Shown: in pieces, positions 1 to 6,494 of the stretch | How positions within the stretch are numbered: the stretch's first letter is position 1 | Layout of the letters: the number at the start of each line of letters is the position of its first letter | Source of the DNA: an uncultured Bacteroidales bacterium | GTDB lineage: Bacteria > Bacteroidota > Bacteroidia > Bacteroidales > UBA932 | Length of the DNA: 8,690 nt | Reading direction: 5' to 3' | Assembly: GCA_902488725.1 (NCBI GenBank) | Contig: CABTXO010000054.1 | Location: forward strand, 1-8,690 | Notes under the pieces: generated by a model | The model's database searches: none | What the model saw: the letters and a program-made list of their open reading frames with translations, nothing else | Told to the model about the DNA's origin: nothing | Translations under genes and position numbers: made by a program

Positions 1-1
1 C

Positions 2-1303
2 AGTACAATCAACGAGGCAAACATCATCATCGCGAACGTTGAACCGGCCACGGGATCCGAGGCGGAAAAGAAAGCACTTCTGGGACAGGCACAGGCCATC
101 CGGGGCTACTGCTACTTCCAGCTATTGCTGAACTATCAACAGACCTACGCAATCGCCAAGGACAAACGGGGTGTGATTCTCCGCCTGTCACCCGAAGATC
201 CGGTCGATCTCCCCTTCTCGACGGTCGGTACCTGCTACGAGCAAGTGGTGAAGGATCTGACGGATGCGCAGCAGAATCTCTCGGGCTTCTCCCGTTCCGA
301 ACGTTGGCAGGTGGATGCAGTCGTGGCTGCCGCCATGCTGGCCCGGGTGCATCAGGTCATGGGAAACTGGGAAGAAGCCTATGAGGAAGCCAAGAAAGCC
401 TACGACGCCTACGGCACCTTGATGGGCCGGAAAATGTGGTGCAGCGGCATGGACAAGCTCATGGAAAGCGGCTGCCCGGAACTGATCTGGGGCTGCAAGT
501 ACACGAATGTCACCAATGTCGGCAGCAACACCGTGTTCAACAACTGGTGGAATTTTGACCCGAGCTACGGCGAGGGCATGCAGGACGGTCCGCTGTACCA
601 TTTCCTCTGCATCTTCGTCGATCAGTCCTACGTAGACCTTTTCGATGACACGGACTACCGGGGTACCCGCTGCGACAAGACTTCGGGTGTCACGGATGCA
701 GATGAACACGGGGTGATGTTCTGGCACCGCACCGGCAACGGCACGCCCGCCATCGCCGCGAAGTGGGCCTACAACAAGCTGAAATCCTACGGGGACGGGA
801 CCTACAAGATGGGCGCGAAGAATTCCAATGCGAACCACTCCTACGGGATCGATGTTCCGCTCATGCGCGGTTCCGAGATGCTGCTCATCATGGCGGAAGC
901 AAAGGCGAACATGGGATCCGCCGGGGAGGCGAAAGAACTTCTTAACAAGCTCCAGTCCGCCCGCAACGCAAAGCTCAGCACGGCGACTGCCAAAGACCAG
1001 CTGTTGGAAGCCATCTATGTGGAACGCCGCAAGGAACTGCTCGGCGAAGGCGTCACCGGCTCCTACGACCTGTTGCGCCTGCAGCGCCCGCTCGTACGCT
1101 ACGAAGCGACCAAGGCGAACCCGGCGGGGCATTTCTCCTGGGGAATGACCCAGCTGGACGGCTACAACGGTGCGGATGCCAAACCGGTAGGAAGACTGGA
1201 GAGCAACGACTACCGCTTCATCTGCCAGATTCCGCAGAGCGAATTCATCAACAACAAAGCGGTCAATGAAAAAACGGACCAGAATCCCTACACAGGGCAA
1301 TAG
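2..1303 (+). CDS. SusD/RagB-family outer-membrane nutrient-binding lipoprotein, 3' part
   Basis: This is a surface glycan- or nutrient-binding lipoprotein of the SusD/RagB family. Such proteins cap a SusC-type TonB-dependent transporter and hand oligosaccharides or peptides to it. The frame is open from the window edge and 433 residues are visible; the lipoprotein signal and N-terminus lie to the left, so the gene is partial at its 5' end only. Near the visible start, LLGQAQAIRGYCYFQLL matches the family's conserved helix (usual form E-LRA-YYFxLv). RGSEMLLIMAEA (about residues 289-301 of the visible part) and ERRKELLGEG followed by YDLLRLQR (about 341-361) are the typical C-terminal SusD helices. 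The end, IPQSEFINN...QNPYTGQ, is the usual closing motif. The substrate cannot be told from sequence. A susC gene would be expected immediately upstream, outside the window. The gene ends in TAG and runs into the shared hairpin at 1332..1365. Family assignment is firm. Confidence 0.93.
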   Translation, partial: STINEANIIIANVEPATGSEAEKKALLGQAQAIRGYCYFQLLLNYQQTYAIAKDKRGVILRLSPEDPVDLPFSTVGTCYEQVVKDLTDAQQNLSGFSRSERWQVDAVVAAAMLARVHQVMGNWEEAYEEAKKAYDAYGTLMGRKMWCSGMDKLMESGCPELIWGCKYTNVTNVGSNTVFNNWWNFDPSYGEGMQDGPLYHFLCIFVDQSYVDLFDDTDYRGTRCDKTSGVTDADEHGVMFWHRTGNGTPAIAAKWAYNKLKSYGDGTYKMGAKNSNANHSYGIDVPLMRGSEMLLIMAEAKANMGSAGEAKELLNKLQSARNAKLSTATAKDQLLEAIYVERRKELLGEGVTGSYDLLRLQRPLVRYEATKANPAGHFSWGMTQLDGYNGADAKPVGRLESNDYRFICQIPQSEFINNKAVNEKTDQNPYTGQ

Positions 1304-1331
1304 CCGGATCCGCTTCACATGACAATGGAAA

Positions 1332-1365
1332 AAAGACGGTGGCCATTTTTTTGGCCACCGTCTTT
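1332..1365. terminator. Bidirectional intrinsic terminator between susD-like gene and tRNA-Val
   Basis: Perfect 14-bp inverted repeat: AAAGACGGTGGCCA (1332-1345), a 6-nt T loop, then TGGCCACCGTCTTT (1352-1365). Read on the minus strand the stem ends in an uninterrupted run of six T, a good intrinsic terminator placed 4 nt after the encoded CCA of the tRNA. Read on the plus strand it lies 28 nt after the susD-like stop codon but its T tail is only three bases, so it should stop minus-strand transcription better than plus-strand transcription. Confidence 0.85.
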
Positions 1366-1369
1366 CGGG

Positions 1370-1447
1370 TGGTGGGGACGAACAGATTCGGACTGTTGAC
1401 CTCTGCGATGTCATTGCAGCACTCTAAACCAGCTGAGCTACGCCCCC
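1370..1447 (-). tRNA. tRNA-Val (anticodon GAC), CCA encoded
   Basis: On the minus strand the sequence folds as a full cloverleaf. The acceptor stem is GGGGGCG paired with CGTCCCC (one G-U pair). T8 and A9 are followed by a D arm GCTC/GAGT with a 10-nt loop containing GG. The anticodon arm is CTGCA-ATGACAT-CGCAG, the variable region is the usual five bases AGGTC, and the T arm is AACAG-TCCGAAT-CTGTT. The discriminator is A73 and CCA is encoded. T33 precedes the anticodon GAC, which reads valine codons GTC and GTT. Two positions are unusual: A31 faces C39 at the bottom of the anticodon stem, and the T loop has C at position 55 where T (pseudouridine) is almost universal. It has its own promoter at 1462..1492 and a terminator 4 nt downstream. 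The tRNA call is strong; identity as Val rests on the anticodon. Confidence 0.9.
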
Positions 1448-1461
1448 GTCGTTTGCGGATG

Positions 1462-1492
1462 CAAAAATAAGAAGGAATTTGCAGAATGCAAA
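1462..1492 (-). promoter_or_regulatory. Bacteroidales-type promoter of the tRNA-Val gene
   Basis: On the minus strand, TTTG (1492-1489) is followed after exactly 19 nt by TATTTTTG (1469-1462). This matches the Bacteroidales primary sigma factor consensus of a -33 TTTG and a -7 TAnnTTTG spaced 19-21 nt. The -7 element ends 14 nt before the first base of the mature tRNA, so the transcript would carry a leader of only a few nucleotides. It lies in the 66-nt gap between the stop of the sulfoxide reductase gene and the tRNA, showing that the tRNA need not depend on readthrough. Confidence 0.72.
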
Positions 1493-1513
1493 ATTTTTCT
1501 TGCCCGGAAGGCG

Positions 1514-1990
1514 TCAGTTGCATTTTTCAGCCAGGAAAAGGCAGATTTCGCCCAATCCCTCTGCATCCGCAGCATCGAACGTGCCAGCCTGCTCGCTGTC
1601 GATGTCCAGCACGCCCAGAACGGCCCCGGTGCCGGGATGGAACAGCGGGACCACAATTTCGGAGCGGGCGCGCGCACTGCAGGCGATGTGCCCCGGAAAC
1701 TGCTCCACATCCGGAACGACCAGCGTCTCCCGCCGTGCCCAAGCGGAACCGCACACCCCCCTGCCGAAGGCGATGTGCATGCAGGCAGGGGGGCCCTGGA
1801 AGGGTCCGAGCAGAAGTTCTTCTCCGCCGCTGCCGTCCGGACGGACGCCGTAGAAGCCTGTCCAGAAGAATCCCATCCGCTCATGGAGCAGAGCTGCCGC
1901 ATTCGACAGGATCGTCACCGGATCCGTCTCCGGATCAAGCATTGCCTTCAATTCCTCGAGCAGTCCTGAATAGATCGTTCGTTTGTCCAT
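1514..1990 (-). CDS. msrC: Free methionine-(R)-sulfoxide reductase (GAF domain, fRMsr)
   Basis: This cytosolic enzyme reduces free methionine-R-sulfoxide to methionine with thioredoxin-type reductants, repairing oxidised methionine. The 158-residue protein is one GAF domain, the normal size for the family (E. coli YebR/MsrC). The diagnostic stretch is present: LGPFQG, then C70, then GRGVCG with C80, then FPGHIAC with C104, followed by SEIVVPL and GVLDIDS. The spacing of the three cysteines (10 and 24 residues) is the same as that of C84, C94 and C118 of the E. coli enzyme, so the catalytic and resolving cysteines all appear intact. There is no signal peptide. The ATG lies 11 nt after the stop of the CarboxypepD_reg-like gene, so the two are probably co-transcribed. 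No separate terminator is seen before the tRNA promoter. Function is confidently assigned from motifs. Confidence 0.92.
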   Translation of the reverse strand: MDKRTIYSGLLEELKAMLDPETDPVTILSNAAALLHERMGFFWTGFYGVRPDGSGGEELLLGPFQGPPACMHIAFGRGVCGSAWARRETLVVPDVEQFPGHIACSARARSEIVVPLFHPGTGAVLGVLDIDSEQAGTFDAADAEGLGEICLFLAEKCN

Positions 1991-2001
1991 ATTCGCCGAA
2001 A

Positions 2002-3222
2002 CTATTTTTTCAGCCGGCCGATGGCGTGTTCCAGGCTCGTCGTCGGCTCGATGATATTGTAGGCTTTCCAGAAATCCGGATCAAAATAGTATTCCGCCCG
2101 ATCGGACAGCGAGTCGCGCGACTTGAAGGCTTCCGTCCGGTCGATGGGCTGAGCCGCCCCCTCGTACCGGTTGGTGACGACCATCTCGCTGATCGCCGAG
2201 AAAGCGGTCCGGAAGAACCGCTTCTTCCAGTCGCAGTTGAAGCGGAAGACCGTCCGTACGTAGCTGAGCCGGGAGATCTTGCCGTCGTAGGAATAATTGA
2301 GCACGAGATTCAGTTCCCGGGGCCTGAAACGGAGCCCTGCCGGTTTCCGGATCAGCATGGCATCGGTCGCTTTCAGCGGATCGGACACATCCAGGGACTG
2401 CTCGACGCGGGTAAACGCGAAGGTCTCCATGTCGATGTACAGGGTCGTGAAGCGCAGCGCGAATTCCGCCGTTCCGCTCGGAATCATCTTGATCACATAC
2501 TGCGGGCGGTTGTCCACCACCACGGGACGGGCCAGTTCCAGGTCGTACAGGGCGAGATTTTCATTGCTGAAGAAATAGGAGCCGTTCTTGACCAGATCCA
2601 ATTCGGTCGCCTGCGTAGGCCCCCCCATCACCTTTACGCTCAGCGTGTCGGTGCGCCTGGGGCTGACGAGCAGCCGGCTTTTCCGGACGGCGACCCGGTC
2701 CCGCACGACACCGGCCGTGCAGCCCGTCTTGTAGACATCCATCACCGCTTCAGAGATGTTGATGAAGCGTTGCCGCTTCTGCACCGTTTCCCGATAGAAA
2801 CATTGGAAACGCTCCGGAGTGTTGCTGTAGTTGACGGGAATATGGTCCAGCGCCTTTTCGAGCAAGGTGTGTGGATTGCCGATCAGGACCGCCTCCTTCA
2901 GGGAAAGTGCATCGCGCGACATCAGGATGTCCAACGGCTCGGCACGCCCGTAGGTGACGGGGCGGGTCACGGTCTTGTAACCGATCAGGATCAACACCAG
3001 GGACGAAGGTTGGAAGTTCGATTTGATCGTGAAGGCGCCGTCTTCGTTGGTGACCGTCGCGAAATGGCTGCCGGGCAGCGAAACCCGGACCCCGGACAGG
3101 GGTTTGCCGGTCTCCGCCTCGTAGACTGCTCCGCTGAGAACATAGTTCAAAGAATCCGTCTGCCCGAATGCGACCGGGCAGAGGAGCGCCAGGATCATGG
3201 AAAGGAACAAGTTCTTGTGCAC
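2002..3222 (-). CDS. Secreted CarboxypepD_reg-like domain protein
   Basis: This is an exported protein of 406 residues from the preferred start. A signal peptide, HKNLFLSMILALLCPVAFG, has a likely cut before Q21. A CarboxypepD_reg-like beta-sandwich spans about residues 26-105 (SGAVYEAETGKPLSGVRVSL, then TNEDGAF and LILIGYKT). A longer Bacteroidetes-specific region follows, with FYRETVQKRQRFINISEAVMD (about 142-162), NRPQYVI, YIDMETFAFTRVE, MLIRKPAGLRF, SEMVVTNR and the closing DPDFWKAYNIIEP. That block order is typical of periplasmic or outer-membrane-associated proteins annotated only as carboxypeptidase-like regulatory domain-containing; their role is unknown. No peptidase active site is visible. 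Start choice: GTG at 3222 begins directly at the signal peptide, while a TTG at 3276 would add 18 residues with no signal-like character and would put the 16-bp palindrome inside the gene. It lies 85 nt after the barrel gene and 11 nt before the sulfoxide reductase gene. Confidence 0.87.
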   Translation of the reverse strand: MHKNLFLSMILALLCPVAFGQTDSLNYVLSGAVYEAETGKPLSGVRVSLPGSHFATVTNEDGAFTIKSNFQPSSLVLILIGYKTVTRPVTYGRAEPLDILMSRDALSLKEAVLIGNPHTLLEKALDHIPVNYSNTPERFQCFYRETVQKRQRFINISEAVMDVYKTGCTAGVVRDRVAVRKSRLLVSPRRTDTLSVKVMGGPTQATELDLVKNGSYFFSNENLALYDLELARPVVVDNRPQYVIKMIPSGTAEFALRFTTLYIDMETFAFTRVEQSLDVSDPLKATDAMLIRKPAGLRFRPRELNLVLNYSYDGKISRLSYVRTVFRFNCDWKKRFFRTAFSAISEMVVTNRYEGAAQPIDRTEAFKSRDSLSDRAEYYFDPDFWKAYNIIEPTTSLEHAIGRLKK

Positions 3223-3234
3223 GGTTTCCGGATG

Positions 3235-3250
3235 TTTGAACTTGTTCAAA
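3235..3250. repeat. 16-bp perfect palindrome upstream of the CarboxypepD_reg-like gene
   Basis: TTTGAAC-TT-GTTCAAA is a perfect 7-bp inverted repeat with a 2-nt centre, ending 12 nt before the preferred GTG start at 3222, in the 85-nt gap after the barrel gene. The short spacer suits a dimeric DNA-binding protein better than an RNA hairpin. No TAnnTTTG element follows at the right spacing, so a promoter here is not demonstrated. Confidence 0.45.
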
Positions 3251-3307
3251 TTTAGCAGATTTCCTGCAATTCCCAAAATCCCCGGAATGAATCCTCATGC
3301 AGCGGAA

Positions 3308-5374
3308 TCACCGCTTCAAAGCTCCGGAACCGGCCCCCTCATTGGTCAGCCGCTGCTGCACTTCCCTGCCCTTGCGGCCGAACGAGAACCGGTAGACCAG
3401 CGTGGCATAGCACATATTCCGGAAACAGGTGATCAACTGGTAATCCGTCAGCCGGATCATGGCATCCTGCACCGTCCCCTGTGGCCACTCCCAACCCTTG
3501 AAGAACGGATAGCGGATGCCGAGTCCCAGCCGCAGATGCTCCCCGATGCAGTACGCCCCCTCCAGGTAGCCGATGTGCTCCCCCCGGACAATGTGGGGGC
3601 CTGCCAGCGACTCCCGGGCCGTGTTGTAATGCCCGGTCAGGCTCCATTTCGGCCTGGAATAGGACACTTGCATTCCCCAGAAATGTCCCCATAGCGCATG
3701 CGTGACGGAGCCGAGCTGATTCCGGTCATAGCCCAGCTGCGCTGTCGCACCGACGGTCAAGGACTTGTCCCGGAGCGGCTTGAGCTGCACGGTCAGCCAG
3801 CCGGCCGCCCGCATCGACCGGTCCGCATTGACCTTCGTCTCCAGAATGAACGCGTCCTTCCGCACGAACGCCGGCAGGATGTCTCCAGGTGCCATCGTCA
3901 GTTCCACCGTCGGGAACAGATCGATCCAGGGAGAGGTGAAGGAATATTGCAACGAAAGCTGCTGTCGCACATACGGCACGAGGTCCGGATTCCCGGAATA
4001 TGCATATTTATCGTCCCGAAAATAGGAGGCGGTGTTGAGGTCCGAAAGACTGGGCGCCAGCCGTTCGGAAACATATTGCAGCAGGAAGTCCGACCGCTCG
4101 CCCGGGAGATAGTGCAGCGAGGCCATTGTCGTGAGCGCGACGGGGCTGACACGCTTCCCGCTCGCCGACACCTGCCGGTAACCTTCCACATTGGCACGGA
4201 CGGAGTAGAACAGCTTCGGAGCCAACGCCCCGCTGACTTTGGCGAACAGCAAGGTGTTCACGGTGCGCATCCGGACATCGAAGTCCTCCGCGAGGGTTCG
4301 GCACTCCTGAAAAGAACGCCCGAGTGCACATCGCGCACTGGCTTCAAACGCATGTTTGTCTGCGAAATCCCATGCCCAACTCACCTGTCCGACGATGGAT
4401 TGCGTCCGTCCGTCGATCCGGCTCCCGGAACGGAAGCGGTCGCCTGCGGAAAGTTCCGTTTCCGCATATCCATAGCGGGACGCCGTCCGATAGGACTCTC
4501 CGGTCAGGTCGAACGCCAGGTTGTGCTTTTCTCCCGGAGTCCACTCCCCGTACAGGTCGAACCAGGGGCTCAGGTCCCGGTTCCGGTCGGTCAGGTCCGC
4601 ATCGTACCGGACCGTCTGGACGCCCGACCGCAGCACCTGCTGCGAGACGGAATTGTCCACCAGATTTCCGGCTATCCCCGCGCGGACCCTGAATGCGTGG
4701 CGCCCCTCGTCGAAATGCGCATAATCCAGCATTCCACCGTGACGATACACCTTCGATACTCCTTCCCGTCCGGTTTTCACTTTGGAATATTGCACGCCGT
4801 CGAAGGTGTAGTCTATCGTCTGGTCGCGGAAGAATCCCCCGTTCCGGTTGATCTTCCCGTCGTACCAGATACCGATCCGAGACTTGCCGAAATTGTATTG
4901 AAAGGAAGCGGTCTCCTTGTTGAACACCGTCTGAAAGGCATTCAGCGAGGAGAGTGACAGGGCACCCCCCTGCTGGTGTCCACGAGTCCGGACGCTCACC
5001 ACGACCGTCCGGCCGTCGGTCGCGTAGCGGGCCGGCGGATCCGTGTAGACGTCGATCGACTTGATGTCGGAGGGCGGTACGGCGGCCAGGTCGATGGCCT
5101 TGGCCGGTATGCCGTTCAGCACCAAGAGAATCTTCCGCCCGTCCTGCAGGGACACTTCCCCGTCCAGGACCCGCACGTTCGGCACGAGTTCCAAGGCTTG
5201 GAGGGCCGTCGCGAACCGGTTCCGGTCTTCGGCAGCAAGGTAGTATTTCTTGTGGGTTGCGAAGGTTTTGACATCGGCCGCCGTGAACACCGCCGCCCGC
5301 AGGGTGTCCACCTGCTGCGCCCGCGCCGCGCAGAAGAGCAGCGCCGCACAAAAGAAAAGCAAGCATCGTTTCAT
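3308..5374 (-). CDS. TonB-receptor-like outer-membrane beta-barrel protein
   Basis: This 688-residue outer-membrane protein belongs to the Bacteroidetes TonB-dependent receptor-like barrel group. It has a signal peptide MKRCLLFFCAALLFCAARA with a cut before Q20. A compact plug-like domain follows at about residues 25-130: FATALQALELVPNVRV, DGRKILLVLNGIPA, PPSDIKSIDVYTDPPARY and VVVSVRTR, matching the family's plug core. From about 137 to the end the sequence alternates aromatic and polar residues in short strands (for example FQYNFGKSRIGIWYDGKIN, FDLYGEWTPGEKHNLAFDL) and closes with CYATLVYRFSFGRKGRE, the usual end of this barrel family. No N-terminal CarboxypepD_reg-like domain and no obvious TonB box are seen, although the next gene encodes a CarboxypepD_reg-like protein. 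The ligand is unknown. The start is ATG at 5374, 5 nt after an 8-bp inverted repeat. It is followed at 85 nt by the CarboxypepD_reg-like gene on the same strand, suggesting an envelope operon. Confidence 0.88.
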   Translation of the reverse strand: MKRCLLFFCAALLFCAARAQQVDTLRAAVFTAADVKTFATHKKYYLAAEDRNRFATALQALELVPNVRVLDGEVSLQDGRKILLVLNGIPAKAIDLAAVPPSDIKSIDVYTDPPARYATDGRTVVVSVRTRGHQQGGALSLSSLNAFQTVFNKETASFQYNFGKSRIGIWYDGKINRNGGFFRDQTIDYTFDGVQYSKVKTGREGVSKVYRHGGMLDYAHFDEGRHAFRVRAGIAGNLVDNSVSQQVLRSGVQTVRYDADLTDRNRDLSPWFDLYGEWTPGEKHNLAFDLTGESYRTASRYGYAETELSAGDRFRSGSRIDGRTQSIVGQVSWAWDFADKHAFEASARCALGRSFQECRTLAEDFDVRMRTVNTLLFAKVSGALAPKLFYSVRANVEGYRQVSASGKRVSPVALTTMASLHYLPGERSDFLLQYVSERLAPSLSDLNTASYFRDDKYAYSGNPDLVPYVRQQLSLQYSFTSPWIDLFPTVELTMAPGDILPAFVRKDAFILETKVNADRSMRAAGWLTVQLKPLRDKSLTVGATAQLGYDRNQLGSVTHALWGHFWGMQVSYSRPKWSLTGHYNTARESLAGPHIVRGEHIGYLEGAYCIGEHLRLGLGIRYPFFKGWEWPQGTVQDAMIRLTDYQLITCFRNMCYATLVYRFSFGRKGREVQQRLTNEGAGSGALKR

Positions 5375-5479
5375 GGTGCAAAACTATCTGGAAATAGTTT
5401 TACATGACCATCTGAAACGAAAAAAGTCAAGCATCTAAACTCTTAACTTTCAATATATTACAAAAATATTCACAAAATA
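5375..5479 (-). promoter_or_regulatory. AT-rich control region upstream of the barrel gene
   Basis: This 105-nt gap between the HTH regulator and the barrel gene is far richer in A+T than its surroundings. On the minus strand TATTTTTG (5468-5461) fits the -7 consensus TAnnTTTG, but no TTTG is found 19-21 nt upstream of it, so the promoter is only partial by consensus. If used, it would leave a 5' leader of roughly 80 nt containing the inverted repeat at 5380..5401. No terminator hairpin for the regulator gene is visible. Confidence 0.4.
5380..5401. repeat. 8-bp inverted repeat just upstream of the barrel gene start
   Basis: AAAACTAT (5380-5387), six bases CTGGAA, then ATAGTTTT (5394-5401), a perfect dyad. 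It ends 5 nt before the barrel start codon at 5374, so it could be an operator or a weak hairpin in the mRNA leader at the ribosome entry site. The neighbouring HTH regulator is a candidate binder by position only. Confidence 0.45.
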
Positions 5480-6436
5480 CTACAGGGAAGAGTTTACCAT
5501 CTGCTGCCGGAGCCAGATGCCGATGTTCGTGTCATGCTCGGAAAGCCCCAATTTGCGGCGGATTTCGGAACTGATGATGTAGTGCCGCTTCTTCTGAATA
5601 TATTCCCCGACCTCCTTCCCTTTCAACCCGAGGGCATAGAGGCAGCAATAGCCGATCTCCCAATCGGTCAGTCCACGCGAGCAGAGATATTCGATGAATT
5701 TCGGATGGCTGCTTTCAAGCAGAACCCGGGTCGAATGCAGGAAGTCGTCCCGGTCGGACACCAGCTTGTCCAGGTCTTCTTCCGCCTGCCGGTCGTAGGA
5801 ATAGTCGTTCGCGATCTTGGAAGCGAGGAACTTGTCCAGCACTTCCAGCCGCCGTGAAATGATGGCCATCGCCTCGTCGGACGGTTTCGACCGAAGTTTC
5901 CGGAACACCTTCCGCAACAGAAAGGCTGCGGCCAGCAGCCCAGCGGTGGCAATCAGAACGAGGAACCCCAGCATGGAGCGGGAGCGCCGGTCCGACACCA
6001 GCTGCGCCTTGTCGGTGTACCGTTCCATAATCATTCGCTCCTGTTGGACGGCGAGCGTGTCCCGCGGGGAAAAGTCGACCGCATTCTGCCGGACTTTCCG
6101 CAGATATTCCAGCGCCGTCTGCCGCTCGGTTTCATTCCCGTGCGAGGCATACCAGTCCACCGCGATGCCGATGATGCTGTCGTTGGTGAGCCGGATGCCC
6201 ACTTTGTCCAGGGCGATGGAATACAGCAGTGCATGGCGCGCCTTCAGTTCCGGCGTCGTAAGCAAAGACCTGTCGAGCGAGTCCAGCGCCACGAAAGCAC
6301 TGTCCGGCTGCGTGTGCAGCTGGGCCTCCATCCCGTCCAGCAACGCTTCCGCACGACCGCCCCGCCCTCCGAATCCGCAGGACCCGAAGCAGAGCGCCAG
6401 CAACGCCAGGAAAAGATATTTCTTAAGACTGCCCAT
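5480..6436 (-). CDS. Membrane-anchored LuxR-like HTH regulator with lipoprotein signal
   Basis: Predicted one-component transmembrane transcription regulator of 318 residues. The N-terminus MGSLKKYLFLALLALCFGSC looks like a lipoprotein signal with C20 as the lipidated cysteine. A helical domain at about 28-150 follows, including ALLDGMEAQL, ARHALLYSIALDK and NDSIIGIAVDWYASHG, which resemble the first repeat of the TPR-bearing Bacteroidetes regulators. A membrane helix at about 155-175 (MLGFLVLIATAGLLAAAFLL) is followed by basic residues, so the C-terminus should be cytoplasmic. The HTH spans about 253-298: RGLTDWEIGYCCLYALGLKG, then SSEIRRKLGLSEHDTN, the characteristic LuxR-type motif of this group. 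Related proteins as I know them are much longer, with several TPRs; here the sensor part is very short. The ATG at 6436 was chosen because it starts the signal peptide; the 77 residues upstream in frame overlap the radical SAM gene and look non-coding. It begins 58 nt after that gene. DNA target and signal are unknown. Confidence 0.85.
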   Translation of the reverse strand: MGSLKKYLFLALLALCFGSCGFGGRGGRAEALLDGMEAQLHTQPDSAFVALDSLDRSLLTTPELKARHALLYSIALDKVGIRLTNDSIIGIAVDWYASHGNETERQTALEYLRKVRQNAVDFSPRDTLAVQQERMIMERYTDKAQLVSDRRSRSMLGFLVLIATAGLLAAAFLLRKVFRKLRSKPSDEAMAIISRRLEVLDKFLASKIANDYSYDRQAEEDLDKLVSDRDDFLHSTRVLLESSHPKFIEYLCSRGLTDWEIGYCCLYALGLKGKEVGEYIQKKRHYIISSEIRRKLGLSEHDTNIGIWLRQQMVNSSL

Positions 6437-6494
6437 CCGGACAAAATTAACAAAAGTCTCGGGAATATCCAGCGGGTTGTGGTCACGCTCAAGT

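Noticed and set aside
188..1414. A 408-codon minus-strand open frame across the susD-like gene, the terminator and part of the tRNA.
   Set aside because: It overlaps the tRNA 3' end and the terminator and is antisense to clear SusD sequence, so coding is implausible.
1486..3255. A 589-codon open frame on the plus strand across the sulfoxide reductase and CarboxypepD_reg-like genes.
   Set aside because: It is antisense to two motif-supported genes and its composition is low-complexity and basic. It also runs over the gap between the two genes, so it is a chance open frame.
2750..3298. An ATG at 3298 on the minus strand opening a 182-codon frame over the start of the CarboxypepD_reg-like gene.
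   Set aside because: It runs in another frame than the recognisable protein and lacks domain features. It only shows that the true gene has no ATG nearby and must use GTG or TTG.
3584..3600. C-run and G-run flanking a short loop (CCCCC...GGGGG) that could form a hairpin.
   Set aside because: It is inside the barrel coding sequence with no T tail, and such runs are common in this G+C-rich DNA.
3698..4957. A 419-codon plus-strand open frame inside the barrel gene.
   Set aside because: It lies wholly antisense to the barrel; no domain, signal peptide or sensible composition is visible.
6442..6449. TAATTTTG on the minus strand as a -7 promoter element for the HTH regulator.
   Set aside because: It fits TAnnTTTG, but there is no TTTG 19-21 nt upstream and it sits only 5 nt before the ATG, so it would require a nearly leaderless mRNA. 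Not strong enough to list as a promoter.
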